DNA from: Zanthoxylum bungeanum
Taxonomy: Eukaryota > Streptophyta > Magnoliopsida > Sapindales > Rutaceae
Direction of reading: 5' to 3'
DNA: 64,000 bases
Assembly (NCBI GenBank): GCA_019454045.1
Contig: SKCR01037648.1
Coordinates: 1 to 64,000 of the forward strand
The notes under the pieces were generated by a model that searched no databases, had not been told where the DNA came from, and was given only the letters and a program-made list of their open reading frames with translations. The position numbers and the translations under genes were made by a program. Position 1 is the stretch's first letter. Every line of letters begins with the position of its first letter. Below, in pieces: positions 46,268 to 57,800 of the stretch.

Positions 46268-49240
46268 TAATGTTGCAAGCATGAATTTGTAGGGCTTAAA
46301 ATTTGGGTAAATGTTTGTTGAGCATGATTTGAATAAATTGTTTGTTGTTTGAGTATGCTTATAACATGTTTAATTCATTTTGGTTGGACTAATTTGATGA
46401 AAAATGATTTGGAATTATTTTCCCCAAACTTATTGCCTTGGCCGAATGTGTAATGGATTTTGAATCCTTGGAATTTTTTGATTTTGATTCATTGGATGAG
46501 TTAAAATCATGTAGGATGATGTTAATTTGAATCGAATTGGATTAGATTTTGAATTGAACATAAACCCTAAATCTAGATGTTGGCCGAATGGTGTGATGAA
46601 ATTGATTGAAGCATGTTCTTGTGAAATTTGATGAATAAGAATGCTTACATGTATATAGAATGATGTTACATGGAATCAATTTATGAAAAATGCATTGGAT
46701 GATTTTTCCCCAAAAATTCCACCTTGGCCGAATGAGTAATGCCCTTTAATGTCTTGGTAATTTGATTTTGTGACATTGGATGTGTATAAAATCAAATCGG
46801 AGGTGATTTGATGTCGATTGTAGGTTCGATTGGATCGAAACCAAATCGGACACAAAATCCCTCCTTGGCCGAGAGCATGAAAGCATGTAAATGGGTTTGA
46901 TTTTTCATTATGTGTGTTTGACATGTGATAATGAATTGAATATGATTAATAAGACTAATTTGGTGTTTTAAAAATGTTGATTTAGTTGATTAATCATATA
47001 ATGCACTTTAGGTAATTAAATTGCGTAATTGGATTAGTGTAATTTAATTATTTAGGCTTAATTGGATTTGGGCTTGAATTGTTGTATTTGGGGCTATTGG
47101 GCTTGATTTATCAAGTTTGGTTTAGGCCAAGTGGATTGGATCCAATTGGGCCCAAAACCTTAACCATAAAGCCCAATTGCGACTAATGAACCTTTAATGT
47201 TCAATTGGGCCTAATGGGCCAAGATTGATTTATGGGCTTATGGGGTAAATCCCGGATTGGACTTTGGTTATCGGTTTGACCCGAGTTGACCAAAAGTCCA
47301 CGCCTTAAGAAATCAATCAAAAGCCCATTGGACTTTAATTGAATTGACGTTGGACGTTAATCGGTCTTTGAGACGCGTTACGATTAGATTTGGAATTTAA
47401 ATCGTAAAAGGTTTATTAAATAAAAGTGTAATATTTAATTTTGAATTGAATAGTGAATTAGTATTAAATACATGTTAAATTAGATTTAATAATGTAGTTT
47501 AATTTAATTCATGAATTCGTACTTTAGTACTTATTCGCAAAAACGAGTTTGACTCGAACAAAATCAAATCGTTGTTTGAACATTGGATGATCACTTAATT
47601 ATCAGATTAATTAATTTGATTAGATTGATTGATAGCATGCTTATGTGTGTGAATACATGGTTGTGTTGAATGAATAATGTATATCGGATGGATATTAGTC
47701 GGGTGGGCAATTTTAGAAATTGTTGTAATAAATTCGATTTATTAAATTGGACCTGCGTGTCCAGCCTTATCACCTTCTTTCTCTTTGTATTCTCTTCTCA
47801 CCTATTCCCCTCTATGTATATGAGGTTTCTTTAGAAGTGTAGTGTAACGGGTAGAATTGTACTAGTGCTAGCTTGAGTGAGAAAGGGAGAGATTTGATCT
47901 AGGATCAATGTGTTAAGTATCCATCCGCATATCATTATTATTTTATTTCATACTCGCTTTATTATGTATTTAGAATGCATGTTTAAGGGTGTATGATGAT
48001 GAGACCTTTATAAAGATAATTAAATTGGTAGCCAATTTGCACGCGAAAAACCCTCATTAAATATCATGCGTTTTTCCTTCCATTGAGTGATTCTTACTCA
48101 AGATCCGAGATTGGCAGGGGTTGTTGGCCAAAGTCAAGCCCTTGTCCATCAAAGATGTGTTTTAATCACGAGGCTTTGTTCTATATCGGTGTCGTGTCCA
48201 AGTTGTGGTTTGTTGGCCAAAGTCAAGACCACTTCTTGTCCATTGACATTGATTACGAATCCTCCATGGTCATGGGTCCGCCTTGACTGGGATCATCAGG
48301 TTTGTTGTGCCAAAGCCAAGGCCTAGTTGATTCAGAAAAAAGGTTAGGGTATATATATTGGATATATAGGCATATATGAGATATATGTTAGGACTTGGAT
48401 GTCCACCTAACCGGATCTAGGAATTGGATGAGATCCAATTGATCTTAGAGATCTACCTAGTTAATTATCATACAATTTGTTGGCCAAAGTCAAGATTGTG
48501 TGATATTTAACGGGATCCTAGCCCACTAGGAAACACGGTTTCCCGAGTACTCGACAGAGGGTTAGAGGCTCGACGAAAAATAGTGGGAGGCAAGTATTGA
48601 ATTTGCAACATTCGTTCGAATACTCGCTAAACACGCTCATTTATATTTTACTCGTCATATTAACAAAAGTATTAGTCGGACTAATATTTTATGTTGTTTT
48701 AATAAATATTATAGTTGGACTATATACAAACTCATTCAATATATAGTTGATTTTGTAATTGGATTATAGTAATCAATATAATTGAATTAAATGATAGTTG
48801 ATTTTATAATGGGATTATAGTAATCAATATTAAAATTGTAGTTGATTAAATAATTGGATTATTGTAATCATTATAATAAATAGTACCTTAATAATTTGAT
48901 TAAATAGTTGGACTATTAAATCAAGTAAAAATTGAAAGGTTGAATATTTAATATATAATCATTGGATTAAATGTTTTAAATGATTTAATTTTCAATTGGG
49001 AATTTATAATAGGTTAATTTATTTGATAAAATAACTTATTATTACTAAGCCCATATAATTAGCAAATAGTAGAGCATAAAGTCTTTGGAAGATTTATGTG
49101 ATGATGACTTTAGTGCTTAATTGATATACTTATAATAAATCTATCTTTAGATTTAAAAGTATTAAAATTGCAATTAATAATTCTAGGAGATTAATTGACT
49201 ATTCTAGTGGAGAAAAGTCAAAATTTGCAATTGGGCATGT
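46268..49240 (+). other. Leader of Copia-D, non-coding
   Basis: Same order as the other copia leaders: GGGCC-rich block (47055-47230), three exact copies of TTGTTGGCCAAAGTCAAG (48121-48138, 48210-48227, 48477-48494) and the minisatellite (48665-48930). The antisense frame is broken. Confidence 0.7.
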
Positions 49241-52200
49241 AGCACAAGGTGCACATCATTTCGATATTCTAAACCCAAGGCTTGCCCAAAGGTTTGTGAA
49301 ATATTGAAAAGGTAATTGACATATCCCAAAGTGACTACCATTTGGATATGGAAGACACGAAGGAATTAAAGAAAGGGCGAGGCTCTAACTTCAAAATATT
49401 TGTCAAAGTTATGTTCACTAGTAGTATTAAAATTGGATTTTAAATACTTAGTGTGGTACATAAAATATATGTATTAACGTTCAGAATCCGCTGTGAGCTG
49501 GATACTGGCTTCAGCCGAGATTTCTCTGCGAATTGGAAACGGGACGAAATCGCTGTTTCGACCGCAGATACCTAAGTTTAGGAACTACCCTTTGGGTATG
49601 TACTTAAATTAGGAAATGTTATAATGTAACTAGTTTAACTCTAGAGACATTATCTCTATATCAGTGTTTAATCCATTGCGGATAAAACCTTTATATTCTA
49701 GAACACTAAAGTGTTTCAATATATAAAGATGATACTGAGATAAATACATTGGATGTAAATAACAGAATTTATATTTTGAATATAAATAAAATCTCAAACA
49801 TATAAAATGATAAATAAATAGCTCAAATTGATTTGATCAATGGAGACTTATTTGTGGCATTGTTGTCTGGGACACAATTAAACAAGACTCGTATATCCAC
49901 ACTGTTGAAGAGTGGGTACTAGGACTGATTTGACTATTCAAATAAGGTCTACGAATCTAGTTTATTAAACAAGACTCGTATATCCACACTTTTGTAGAGT
50001 GGGTACTAGGACTGATTTGACTATTCAAATAAGGTCTGCGAATCTAGTTTATTAGGTAAAATACCTAAAATGCTATTTACTTGGTAATAGTAAAAGGGCC
50101 ACCGATCTGTTAGCCCTATTCATGGTGAAGTAAGTGGGCCCATATCTAGCTGGGCTAGATGTGAACATGAATATTTCGTGACCTTAACAGATGTGACATC
50201 ACGTTGTGGTTATGTGTTTCTTTTGAAGAACACAGATCGGAAACTTTAGAGTTTCGACACGAAGTAGACAAACAGATCGGCTATAGTATTATTCCGCCAC
50301 GGTGAAACCGTAATGGAAAATACTTAAGCAGTAAGTTTCATACATAAATGAAAGAGTACGGTATTCTTTCGTATGAGGACTCCTCCCGAGACACGTTAGT
50401 TAAACGGTGTGTCCGAACCAAAAACCGAATTTTGTTGGACATAATAAGGTTTATCACGAGTCGCTCTGAGCTACTATTTCCTTCAACAGGATATGTATTA
50501 ACAGTGCAAAACTTATTTAGAATAAGGTTCCATATAAATCTGTTTGACAGATATCATATAGGATATGAACAGGGAAGAAACGAGGTTTGTCATTCCTGAT
50601 AATTTGGGTATGCGAGGCATAGCGTTTGGATGATACCAAACTAAGGACCCAAATTGGATAAGTGCCAATATAAGTTATCCTAAGGGAAACCTTAAATATA
50701 GTACTTGTAAATCCCACATGAGAACAATATAATTGTTGCTCACCATGCGGTTTTCCTGAGAGGAATACCGATATGCAGTGGTCAGTGGGAGGATAGTGAT
50801 ACTCGATGAAAATCGGGGTAATACTGATCAAGGCACGAAGTCCTTAATGGAACACAAACAGTTCATCTATGATGAATCTATACCATTAATCTTCAAATAC
50901 ACAAGAAACTAGTAGATCGGATAGAGTCAGAAAACAACCTAGGGTATGGGTTTTTGATCTCACCCCATAAAGATGTCAATCTTATGGTGGTGTACCATCT
51001 GACTACGTTTAGAGGAAGTGATACGAGGTATCGACTCCATGTTATGGCAAAGTGCCATGAGTCCGAAATGGATTCCATGTATAACAACTATGTTTGGATA
51101 CTAGTTGTTGTACCACAAGGCGTTGTGCCTATGATACATTAAAGGTCTTCAAGGAAGACATACATGGAAGGCAACATACCAACGTACAAAGCAGGGCTTT
51201 TGACGGAAAGGTAGCGTTATCAACATTATGTTAATAACGGTTCAACCTTTTTACCTGTTGCCATGATAAATCCATTTTGAAGATGCTTGTTGATAACTGT
51301 ATATTTCATTGATGAAATATGTCAGTTACAAATCAAAATCGCTTTCCTGAAAAGGAAACCTTTTGGAGGATGCTTACAACATCCTGACGATTTTGTATAA
51401 CCGACAAACCAGGTTTGCGGGTTATTCGATCCATGTTTGGATTGATGCAAGCATAAGGTTCTTGGAACTGTTGTTTTGAAATAATCATAATGGTTTATGA
51501 TTTGACTCAAAACGAAATAATTCTTGTGTATATAAGGAGGTTAGTGGGAGAGCGCACTGACAGTGAAATTCCCATAAAACAATTGGTGAAAGCTTGGTTT
51601 TCATAAATATTCTTTCATAGAAATTCTCTGTAGAATTCTGGGGAGTAACAACCTTTATTCAAGGAATAAAGATCTACTGGGATAGATTTGGAGTTGTTAA
51701 CACTCTCTGGGAAATTGTACATTTAAAATGTACTTGTATTGGTGTCTCATACGCTTCGAGCATATGGAGTCACAATCGGGTCAATCCAAGTGACAGTCAC
51801 TGGATTGAAGATTAAAGAACATCTGTTAGTATCTGAGAGAACTAAAGATGTTGTCTTAAACTATGGAGATGGAGAACTTGAAGTGACTGGGATCACTGCT
51901 GCAAGTTTCCAAACCGGTAAATACTACTGCGGTACTATAAAGTTTGAACACCGGGACAGTGAGCTGGAAATCTTCCTAGCAAGATAACTGTAGCCGAATA
52001 AACAACAAATGCGGATCATTGCTGCAGCTGCAGCAATAGAAGACCATCTGGGTCGAAAATAAATCTGATAAGATTAGATAAAGTTCTGTTAGCAGCTGAG
52101 CTAGGCGTCAGCATAGGCTAAGGAATTAAAGGTCTCATCGACGATCCAGATATATACTTCTGTATCATCTGATTCGTTCGGATCATACATCGTGGCGATG

Positions 52201-52324
52201 TGATGATCGTGTAAATCGCGTCAGACGATATTAAGCAAATCCGCTGACGAAAACCTTTCCTCAGCAATTTGAGCGAATTGTACATAGTTCGAGTGTAGGA
52301 CACTTGAGTGACTCGCTACGTGCC
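49241..52324 (+). pseudogene. pol: Degenerate gag-pol of Copia-D
   Basis: More complete than in Copia-C but also broken. The gag tail lacks the zinc knuckle and the protease has the same LNT-stop-CGT change (about 49437-49457). Integrase and post-integrase remnants follow; NNYVWILVVVPQGVVP (51082-51130) and a TYKAGLL word (about 51193) match the start of copia reverse transcriptase (…VWxLVDLPxG, TYKARLVAKG). RNase H keeps NYGDGELEVTGITAASFQTG (about 51856-51920) and WKSS, and the C-terminus runs to the polypurine tract. A tandem duplication lies at 49881-50054. Confidence 0.85.
49881..50054 (+). repeat. 87-bp tandem duplication in Copia-D pol
   Basis: Two copies (49881-49967 and 49968-50054) of a block starting AACAAGACTCG and ending CTAGTTTATT, with few mismatches. 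Copia-C has one copy (about 32993-33080). The period is a multiple of three, 29 codons. Confidence 0.85.
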
Positions 52325-52334
52325 AAGTGGGAGA
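52325..52334 (+). promoter_or_regulatory. Polypurine tract of Copia-D
   Basis: AAGTGGGAGA precedes TGTTGG by one T, identical to Copia-C. Confidence 0.85.
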
Positions 52335-52335
52335 T

Positions 52336-54374
52336 TGTTGGATAATATGACCCATAGCGTCACTATTGCACAGATCATTGTGTTGTTGTAGCAAATTAAC
52401 TATGTAATAAGGAAATTGCACTCTCATCGTTTGTGATTAGATCACCATAGATATATAAATGAAGAGAGGTCCCTATGATTAGTTCCTGGACTGAGAATGA
52501 TATGAGACAGTATCAGTCCCCAAAGGTTTAATCATTAAATATCCCTAGTCGTAGTATTATCGAGACTGGACATCGATAATGCGGAATAGACTAGTATTGC
52601 ACTTGTGCGCGTTGTGAGGGCACAACGGCATAGTTCTCATATATATAAGTATTGGATACTTGTGCAAGTGCGATAGGAGGTCGTGTTTCAACGATGGTAC
52701 GGGAAACAGCTTCGCTCTGGATAGACCCTTCGGAATCCCATTGGTATTATGACTAGGTGTCTATGGGAGGCCGAAATCAAGGTAGGTGTGTATAGTCTTA
52801 ACCTGAGACTTGCATCGCTAATACTTACGACAATCGGTAAACTTTGGTTTTGGTGGTTGGGGATCTTAACTGGTTCTGTGTTCACCTCTTCTGGGTTTAT
52901 CAGAGAATCGTAGTGTATTGGATGTGATGTCAAGACGGAAGTGTCACTCCAGTCGTAATGGAGATGATGTCACGCAGGATACGGTATTAGTGCTCTTAAA
53001 GTGATGCGCATCCAATCGTGATATTATGACCAGGTCATGAATATCCGATTATAGAGACTATTACCAGACATCCGATATGTGTTTCGGACGGGGCAGACAC
53101 TTATCCAGCCCCAGCCCTAGCACGTGATTATCCGATACTGGGCCGATATACACAATACAATTGTATACTACGCTTGATACAGATCTAGATATTCTTTGAT
53201 GAATATGTCCGGAGAACTTGGGAAGACTTGGTGCTTTGCTAGGAGTCGACCTTGTCTCGTAAATCGGTAGAACGTAGTACTTGGTACGTACGTGATTCGG
53301 ATACTCCGACGACCGTATTTACTGCCAACTTATCCGGGGATCTCATGGGTCGCTTCCCGATAATCCACCGATGACGCACAACTTGCACTCTTGAATAATC
53401 TGGGATTATAATAGAAGAGAGAGAAAATTAATCTAGGATTAATAACGGAGATGTTTTATCCGGGATAAAATATCGTCTAGAGAGAGAGAGTGATTAATTC
53501 GGAATTAATCGATGTATTAGACGAAATTAGATTTCGACGCGGAATTAAAATTAGATTTTAATTCGGGCAAACGAGTTAATTAAGAATTAATTCGTTAGCG
53601 ACGTAAATAATAATTTCGCCGGGGGCGATTATTTATTTAAATTCGATTGAATTAACGTCGCGACGTAAGCTCGGTATTTCGGAAATATCGAACGAACCCG
53701 AACGCGTGAGTGCACGTGGGCCCACTTTCATTTGGGAACATGTGGGGCCCACATGACACATGTCATTCTAATGCTTTGCATGTAGATTGTGTACATTGTA
53801 CTCAATGTCATTGCATGTAGATTGTGTACAATGCACTCAATGTTATTGCATGGAAATTGAGTGTTTTATACTCTAAGCCATTGCATGTTATGTGTCATAA
53901 TTTTATTATTAATTTAATAAATTATGGCATAAATATAAATTGATTTTTGGTAATAATTTTAATTAACATAACACAACTTCTTCTCTCTCAAATTCTCTCA
54001 TCTCTCTCACGCCCAAGTGTGGCTTTTCTTCACTGGTTTTGAACCAGTTTGGCGTGAGCTAAAGGGAAGCAAGAGTGTTTCTCATGGTGAGAAATCAAGT
54101 GCTAGCACACTTACAAGTCTTGCGAAGGTGGTAGGGAGGTTCGACCATGAGACGGGATCCATCCGACGAAGCTAGGAGCTCCGTTTTTCACTAAATTTTC
54201 TGTTTTTGTAGGCAGTGGACTGCATGCAGTAAGCTTACATGGCAGTGCGTTTTTGGGTTCATTTGTCTTCAAATCGACTCTACCGATCAATGTGAGTATT
54301 CCGCTACCTCCGTTGATGTGTTCACACATAATTTCATGTCTTGTTTGATCTTGGGACCTTAGAATAAACTAACA
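52336..54374 (+). repeat. 3' LTR of Copia-D
   Basis: Nearly identical to 44217-46253; ends CTAACA followed by CAGAC. Hairpin loops and the 36-base duplication are conserved. Confidence 0.95.
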
Positions 54375-54900
54375 CAGACAACTTATAAAACACCCATTGG
54401 TATGTCCCCATATAGAATGGTTTTTGGGAAAGTGTTCCATCTGCCGGTTGAGCTTGAACACAAGGCGTATTGGGCACTGAAGAAGTTGAATCTTGATCCA
54501 CAAGTTGCAGGAGAGAAACGACTTCACCAACTCAACGAATTGGAGGAATTTCGCCTACAGGCTTATGAGAATGCAAGATTATACAAAGAAAAGACCAATA
54601 AATGGCATGATAAAAAAAATAGTATGTAGACAACTTGAACCAAGGTAGCAGGTGTTGTTATACAATTCAAGGTTAAAACTATTCCCTGGAAAGTTGAAAT
54701 CAAGGTGGTCAGGTCCATTTGTGATCACTCAAGTTTTACCATATGGAGTTGTTGAGTTACTTGATCCCAACACCAACGAAACATTCAAAGTTAATAGCCA
54801 GCGTGTCAAGCACTACTAGGGAGAATCATTTGAGCGACAAAAAGAAAGTGTCACACTTTCAGGTCCAGCCTAACGTTCAGGCAGTCATGTCTAGCTGACG
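54375..54900 (+). pseudogene. pol: Athila-1 integrase C-terminus
   Basis: [54 protein letters not shown] and [12 protein letters not shown] in one frame to a stop at 54627. The C-terminal domain follows in shifted frames: RWSGPFVI (about 54710), VELLDPN and KHY, and a TAG where Athila-2 has tryptophan in HYWGE. The pol end and the downstream GGGAGGCAACC region align with Athila-2. Confidence 0.9.
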
Positions 54901-55012
54901 ACTTTAAACTTAGCGCTAGCAGGGAGGCAACCCATGCAATTTGTGTATTTATCGTGATCTGATGTGTTTTATTTTTGTGTGTTTAATTTTTGCATGTAAA
55001 GTTATTTCACGA

Positions 55013-55476
55013 TGGAAGATGTTCTCGTAAATCTTCACAAGCAATTTCCTTCTCTCCCTCAAAATTCTCTGATGAAAGTCTACAAAGCTAGCTTGGAACG
55101 AATGAGACTACTGATGATAAAAGGTATTCCTACTGACATTCATTGGATTATTGAAGCACGGGTCTGATTGGCAGGTGAGTCTTCTGACTCTTTTATTTCA
55201 CATTTATTTGGTTTAGGAAGAAGCACATATGCTAAAAATAGAAGAGCTAAAAGAATGGGTGTATGCTATAAATGTGCTCGTGTGTTTTGTAATACTCGTT
55301 GTCATTCTTTAGGAATGGTATCTAATAACTATGAAGATAAGATAAATTTCATTAGGGATGGCTTCAGTAAGAAGTCTTTGGATGACATATCTAAGACTCT
55401 TGAGACGCATCCCAGTGGAAACGTGTATCACGAAATTCTCTTGTTATATACACAATTCCGAAAAGAAAGACAATAG
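55013..55476 (+). pseudogene. ORF-X of Athila-1, four-cysteine frame of unknown function
   Basis: ATG 55013 opens MEDVLVNLHKQFPSLPQNSL, then MKVYKASLERMRLL, ending at a TGA (about 55167) in the same place as in Athila-2. A second frame (to 55476) follows at once: NRRAKRMGVCYKCARVFCNT with cysteines spaced C-x2-C-x4-C-x3-C (55264-55302), then EDKINFIRDGFSKKSLDDIS and LETHPSG. GGCAG/GTGAGT at about 55170 could be a splice donor. Known: many Athila elements have an env-like frame here. Seen: no signal peptide or membrane segment. The four cysteines suggest metal binding, but I recognise no family. Conservation in both copies indicates a former gene. Confidence 0.5.
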
Positions 55477-55818
55477 TTAAGTCTCAGGAATCTGACTCTA
55501 AAAGACCATATTTGCCAATTTATAAGAAAATTGGATGGGAAGCTTGTCCCTGACGCATAGACGTTAATCAAGCATTTACTTTATTGTAAATATTATTTGT
55601 ATTTATCTAATAATTGTGATTTTTGTTGTTGTTTTCTTTTATTTTCTCTCAAAGGATCCAGATCTTTTTGACCTTTCATCGATTTACTGTTTTACTACTA
55701 ATCGTTCTTTGGAAGATACTAGTGCTATTATTACTCACCCCTTTTTCAGTTGTTATAAATTCAACTCATCATTGCACTTTTGAAGGCATCCAGATTTGAG
55801 AAAAGAAACATACATAAA
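55477..55818 (+). other. Spacer between ORF-X and LOG-like gene in Athila-1
   Basis: AT-rich and collinear with 26262-26574. Contains a TTTTATTTTCTCTCAAAG word that could be a splice acceptor. No frame of note, apart from a 13-codon in-frame extension upstream of the LOG-like ATG. Confidence 0.5.
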
Positions 55819-56471
55819 ATGGAAGCCACTTCAAGAAGACGAGTTGTAAATATCTGTGTCTTTTATGGTACTAGTGTTGGTACTAAGCCACAATACGTAG
55901 CGGCAGCACATGAATTGGGTCGAGTCATAGCTGAAAAGAATATGCACCTAGTATATGGCGGTGGAAATCTTGGACTAAGGGGGATCGTTTCAAAGGTCGT
56001 ACAAGAAGGAGGTAGTCAAGTCTTGGGAATCATCCCAAAACCCTTGGTGGAGGCGAATCTGATAGGATCATCAAACAGAGAGGAACAAATTGTGTCAGGT
56101 ATGTCTGAACGACTGGTAGAAATGATTAACCGTGCTGATGCTTTTATTGCTTTGCCAAGTGGCTTGGGTACAATGGAGGAAATTTTTACAGTACTATCTT
56201 GGGAAAACTTGAACATACACCAGAAACCAATTGGACTGTTTAACGCTGATGGATTCTATGATTTTCTTTGTGTATTTCTTGATGATGCCCGAAGAAATGG
56301 GTTCGAGTCAAACCTTTAAAAGAACTCATCTTCACTGCCAGAACTGCCCATGATTTAATTGACCAAATCTTAGCCTTTGAACCACAAATTGACCCTATCC
56401 TTTCCAAGATAAACTGGTCCGATAATGATCGTGGTAAAAAGCGTCAGATGAATCTGGTTGTTAACGTATAA
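55819..56471 (+). pseudogene. LOG-like: LOG-like cytokinin-activating enzyme gene carried by Athila-1
   Basis: Start chosen at ATG 55819 (MEATSRRR) because Athila-2 starts there; an upstream in-frame ATG (55780) is not shared. It stays open to NGFESNL at 56319, then a single lost A near 56311 shifts the frame. Reading on in the shifted frame gives PLKELIFTARTA, INWSDNDRGKKRQ and a TAA at 56471, again about 217 codons. Motifs: ICVFYGTSVG, YGGGNLGL, QVLGIIPK, GMSERLVEM, ADAFIALPSGLGTMEE (56155-56181; first glycine of PGG replaced by serine), KPIGLFN. The gene is intronless and about 80% identical to the Athila-2 copy. It needs one repair fewer than that copy but has a changed catalytic motif. 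Confidence 0.92.
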
Positions 56472-57786
56472 TTTTAATATAGAATTTCTACTAACCAGGT
56501 ACTATCTTATAAACTCATCTTCTACCTTTTAAGACATTGGGGACAATATCTCATTTAGGTTTGGGGCTGGGGAATAGTTTTGGTATTTGTTTTTTATGTT
56601 GTTTTTATTTTTAGTAAAAAATAGTTGTAGTATTTTGTTTTGTTTTTATTTTTAGTCAAAAATTTTCGAAAAATAAAAAAAAAATTGAAAAATTTAACAA
56701 AAAATCAAAAAAAATTATTTTGTGTTTTTAATTTGATTAATCTGATTAATCAGGTGAAATTGGTATGAGATTGTTGTGTAAGGAATTTCCACTCCTGAGA
56801 CATATCTCAACCTATTTCGGAACAAGTTAATTTTTGTTTATTTCATTTTGAATTATTTAATTTGTGAATTCTCCATAATACTAATTAAAATGAATCTTCA
56901 TATGCTCAGTTGACAGATATTATCAACATACATGGTAACATACGGACATGAGTTGTAATTGACAAGTTTTTAATATTCAAAGCTCTAGTCTAATTGGAGG
57001 AATCATCTAAAAAATGATGGGATAAAAAAAAAACATCTGAGATCCGAGTTATTAAGTCCGTATGGGTGTTTTTAACACCTAATGCCCTAAAACCAACTGG
57101 TTTGGGAGCCACTGGCCCAAAGCTCGCTACATAGATCAAGGAATATATATATATATCTGAAGTCTAAGTAATCAAGTCCGTAGGGGTGTCTTAACACCTA
57201 GTGCCCTAAAGCAAACTGGTTTGGGAGTCACTGGCCTAAAGCTCGCTACATGGATGGAAGATATTGTATATATAAAAAAAATCAGAAAAATATTCAATTG
57301 TTTAAAAAAGATGTGAATTCTGATATAACTTTAAGACTCAAATATTACCTTCTTTTCAACTACATTTGTGACTATTGTAGGCAAAAATGAGTTGATTAAT
57401 ATTTTGTTCGCTGTGTGTATGGAGAATGGTAAACATAATCGGAGAATTTACTTATTCAGTAATTTAGAAAGAAAGAAAACAACTTTAAACTTGGATAAGA
57501 AGTTTCATCTGATTAGTCACTAACTTCTTTATTCTCTTTTCTCTTGTCTTTTTGTTTTTATGTACATCAGTTTTACTATCTTTTTACTTTTGTAAAACAT
57601 TTGTGGGTATCGTTGCTGTAAGCCCTCACGAGACTACAACTTGTCGACTAGGGACAGCTAGGGGTTTAAAGACTTGTTGCATATGCTAAATGCAACTGTG
57701 ATCCCTACGAAAGTGGCTTAGTTAAATTTTATTTTAAAGATGTTTATGTTATTTTATGTTGTTTTGCTCGAGGACTAACAAAATGT
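56472..57786 (+). other. 3' untranslated region of Athila-1
   Basis: Non-coding. Includes an A-rich stretch (56620-56715) and a tandem duplication at about 57047-57130 and 57160-57245 with ACCAACTGGTTTGGGAG and GCTCGCTACAT cores, shared with Athila-2 (24825-25035). A CATTTGTGGGTATCGTTGC region (57598-57616) is also shared. Confidence 0.7.
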
Positions 57787-57800
57787 TAGGTTTGAGGGTG
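57787..57800 (+). promoter_or_regulatory. Polypurine tract of Athila-1
   Basis: AGGTTTGAGGGTG immediately precedes the LTR start TGATAAGTGG. It corresponds to GGTTTGGGGGTG of Athila-2 with one change. Confidence 0.8.

Larger units (their letters stand above)
44217..54374 (+). mobile_element. Copia-D, complete but defective Ty1/copia element
   Basis: 10,158 bases with TGTTGG...CTAACA ends, LTRs of 2,037 and 2,039 bases, primer site, polypurine tract and a perfect target duplication CAGAC (44212-44216 and 54375-54379). It is inserted in the Athila-1 integrase. By eye the LTRs differ at only about eight bases plus roughly ten short indels, indicating a young insertion. The gag-pol region is nonetheless decayed and shares lesions with Copia-C. 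Confidence 0.95.

Noticed and set aside
55780..55818. Upstream ATG as start of the LOG-like gene
   Set aside because: The additional 13 codons are not shared with Athila-2, and the ATG at 55819 gives the usual family length.
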